This document shows positions 50,784 through 52,521 of a stretch of DNA of 52,521 nucleotides, piece by piece. The stretch is from Rothia nasisuis (lineage in GTDB: Bacteria; Actinomycetota; Actinomycetes; Actinomycetales; Micrococcaceae): the NCBI RefSeq assembly GCF_928381405.1, contig NZ_CAKMSB010000015.1:1-52521 (forward strand), written 5' to 3'. The notes beneath the pieces are model-generated. The model worked only from the letters and a program-made list of their open reading frames with translations, made no database searches and was not told where the DNA came from. The translations under genes and the position numbers were made by a program. The stretch's first letter is position 1, and each line of letters opens with the position of its first letter.

Positions 50784-52521
50784 TTACTTGCGCCCGACGA
50801 ACCAGTCCTGCAACTTATCCAGGCGGGCCTGGAGCTGTTCGGCTGAGGCCTGGGCAACGGCAGGCCCACCACAAATACGGCGCAGTTCGTTGTGGATTGA
50901 GCCGTGGGGCTTGCCGGTGCGGGCGGCCCAGGCGGCCACGTTTTTAGCAAGCTTGTTCCGCAAATCTTTGAGCTGACGGTGGTCAACGACCTGGGGGGCT
51001 GCGGACGACGGGCGGCGGGTGGCGTGGTCCTGCTGGCGGGCACGCAACAGGGTACCTACCTGGTCAGCGTCCAGCAGGCCGGGGATACCAAGGAAGTCTT
51101 GTTCCTCGTCTGAGCCGACTTCGAGGCCGCCTGTGGAAAATTCTGATCCGTCAAAGAGCACGCCGTGGAAGGAGGCCTGGGAGCCAATAGCTTCGAATTT
51201 GCCGCGGGTGAGCTGGTCGCTTGCGGCTTCCTCTTTGTTGGCTTCTTCAATCAGGTGATCGTCCAAGCCCTCATTGAGGGGGTCGATGACTTCGTCGCTG
51301 GCACCTTTGCGGTCCAGGGCGTGATCGCGTTCGGTTTCCATTTCGTTGGCCAGCATCATGAGCTGGGGAACGGAGGGCAGGAAGACCGATGCGGTTTCGC
51401 CGCGTTTGCGCGAACGTACGAAGCGGCCGATAGCCTGGGCGAAGAAGAGGGGGGTGGAGGTTGAGGTGGCGTAGACGCCCACAGCCAGGCGGGGTACGTC
51501 CACCCCTTCAGAGACCATGCGCACAGCGACCATCCAGCGGGCTAGCCCCGCTGAGAACTCTTCGATGTTGTTGGAGGCTTCTTTGTCATCGGAGAGAATC
51601 AGGGCGGGTTTTTCGCCGGTGATTTTCTGCAGCTGTTTGGCGTAGGCGCGGGCGTCGGCGTGGTCGGTGGCAATGACCAGACCACCGGCGTCGGGCACAG
51701 TGCGGCGCACCTCGGTCAGGCGTTTATCAGCGGCGGCGAGCACGGTGGGGATCCATTCGCCGTCGGGGTTGAGGGCGGTGCGCCAGGCCTGGGCGGTGAC
51801 GTCCTTGGTGAAGCCCTCCCCCAGATTGGCGGCTATTTCTTCACCGGCGGACGTGCGCCAGCGCATCTGGCCGGAGTAAGCCATGAAGATGACGGGGCGC
51901 ACGACATGGTCTTTGAGGGCGGGGCCGTAACCGTAGGAGTAGTCGGATCTTGAGCGGCGTATGCCGTCGGCGTCCTCTTCGTACTGGACGAAGGGAATAG
52001 CTGCGGTGTCGGAGCGGAAGGGGGTACCGGTCAGGGCCAGACGGCGGGTGGCAGGCTCGAAGGCTTCACGCAGGCCATCGCCCCAGGAGAGGGCGTCACC
52101 GGCGTGGTGGATTTCGTCCATGATGACCAGGGTTCGGCCGTTTTCGGTGCGGGCCCGGTGCAGCATGGGTTTGTTGGCAACCTGGGCGTAGGTGAGGGCG
52201 ACGCCCTGGTAGCCGCGGCCCACTGTGCCGTCTGAGTTTTTGAAGTTAGGGTCGATAGAGATCCCGACGCGGGCTGCGGCATCGGCCCACTGGCGTTTAA
52301 GGTGGTCGGTGGGGGCTACCACGGTCATGCGGTTGATAGTGCCCCGGTTGAAGAGTTCTTTGGCCACGGTCAGGGCGAAGGTGGTTTTACCTGCACCGGG
52401 GGTTGCCACGGCCATGAAGTCGCGGGGGTTCTGAGTGAAGTAGCGGTTCATGGCCTCGGTCTGCCAGGCGCGGAGCTTGGGGGCGGTTCCCCAGGCGGCG
52501 CGGTCGGGGTAGGCCGGGGGT
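50784..52521 (-). CDS. DEAD/DEAH-box helicase, partial (N-terminus beyond right edge)
   Basis: A superfamily 2 helicase. The frame is open to the window end: upstream of the ATG at 52451 it continues with LRAWQTEAMNRYF, the usual Q-motif region, so the real start is outside. Motif I is AVATPGAGKTTFAL, motif II MDEIHHAGD, motif III LTGTPFRSD; the second RecA domain has VSEGVDVPRLAVGVYAT and motif VI QAIGRFVRSRKRGE. A C-terminal tail of about 150 residues, charged and low in conservation, ends LQDWFVGRK. The type is common in Actinobacteria and often annotated only as helicase; DNA repair or RNA remodelling are possible roles. It appears to end without a strong terminator. Confidence 0.9.
   Translation of the reverse strand, partial: PPAYPDRAAWGTAPKLRAWQTEAMNRYFTQNPRDFMAVATPGAGKTTFALTVAKELFNRGTINRMTVVAPTDHLKRQWADAAARVGISIDPNFKNSDGTVGRGYQGVALTYAQVANKPMLHRARTENGRTLVIMDEIHHAGDALSWGDGLREAFEPATRRLALTGTPFRSDTAAIPFVQYEEDADGIRRSRSDYSYGYGPALKDHVVRPVIFMAYSGQMRWRTSAGEEIAANLGEGFTKDVTAQAWRTALNPDGEWIPTVLAAADKRLTEVRRTVPDAGGLVIATDHADARAYAKQLQKITGEKPALILSDDKEASNNIEEFSAGLARWMVAVRMVSEGVDVPRLAVGVYATSTSTPLFFAQAIGRFVRSRKRGETASVFLPSVPQLMMLANEMETERDHALDRKGASDEVIDPLNEGLDDHLIEEANKEEAASDQLTRGKFEAIGSQASFHGVLFDGSEFSTGGLEVGSDEEQDFLGIPGLLDADQVGTLLRARQQDHATRRPSSAAPQVVDHRQLKDLRNKLAKNVAAWAARTGKPHGSIHNELRRICGGPAVAQASAEQLQARLDKLQDWFVGRK

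Overview
The window is chromosomal DNA from a moderately high-GC actinobacterium, most likely a member of the Micrococcaceae close to Rothia. This rests on a mycothiol-dependent formaldehyde dehydrogenase, a murI-MBL-rph-rdgB-clpS-DUF2017-pncB block arranged as in other Actinobacteria, SerA of the long actinobacterial type, and many genes whose -10 box (TAnnnT) lies 6-7 nt before the start codon, the signature of leaderless mRNAs. The genus is inference. No prophage, insertion sequence or CRISPR array is visible.

Layout. 1-1600: an AT-rich pentapeptide-repeat membrane protein (cut by the left edge) behind a small monooxygenase-fold gene. 1.6-3.5 kb: an ABC-F ribosome-protection-type ATPase with a candidate drug-responsive leader attenuator. 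3.6-9 kb: amino-acid genes ilvE, leuB and thrC, interrupted by an islet (5.9-7.5 kb) with two unknown genes and a RelB/DinJ-type antitoxin whose YafQ-like toxin is truncated. 9-14.6 kb: a two-component system followed by an ABC exporter of the MacB/FtsX type. 14.7-16.8 kb: a lipoprotein and a Tat-exported SGNH hydrolase. 16.9-24.2 kb: metG, serA, ilvC and ilvBN; ilvB is preceded by a leader peptide rich in Val/Ile/Leu and a terminator, a classical branched-chain amino acid attenuator.

24.3-28.8 kb: an unknown gene, two identical tRNA-Lys(CTT) genes in a perfect 185-bp duplication, a MarR regulator, a Bcp peroxiredoxin, tRNA-Leu(TAG) and an orphan family-5 solute-binding lipoprotein. 28.9-34.4 kb: malate:quinone oxidoreductase, a YihY/BrkB membrane protein, an alpha/beta hydrolase and the mycothiol-dependent formaldehyde detoxification pair. 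34.5-41.3 kb: sbcD-sbcC-MFS (overlapping genes) and a divergent ADP-ribosylglycohydrolase. 41.4-48.8 kb: a phosphotransferase, rdgB, rph, MBL, murI, DUF2017 and clpS, then pncB and pncA for NAD salvage. 48.9-52.5 kb: an AraC-type remnant, merR and a zinc alcohol dehydrogenase with MerR-type 19-bp-spacer promoters, and a helicase cut by the right edge.

Most noteworthy for follow-up: the ABC-F leader with mutually exclusive hairpins, the ilvB attenuator, the twin MerR-type promoters (one now driving a decayed gene), the toxin remnant beside an intact antitoxin, and the recurrent leaderless promoter architecture.
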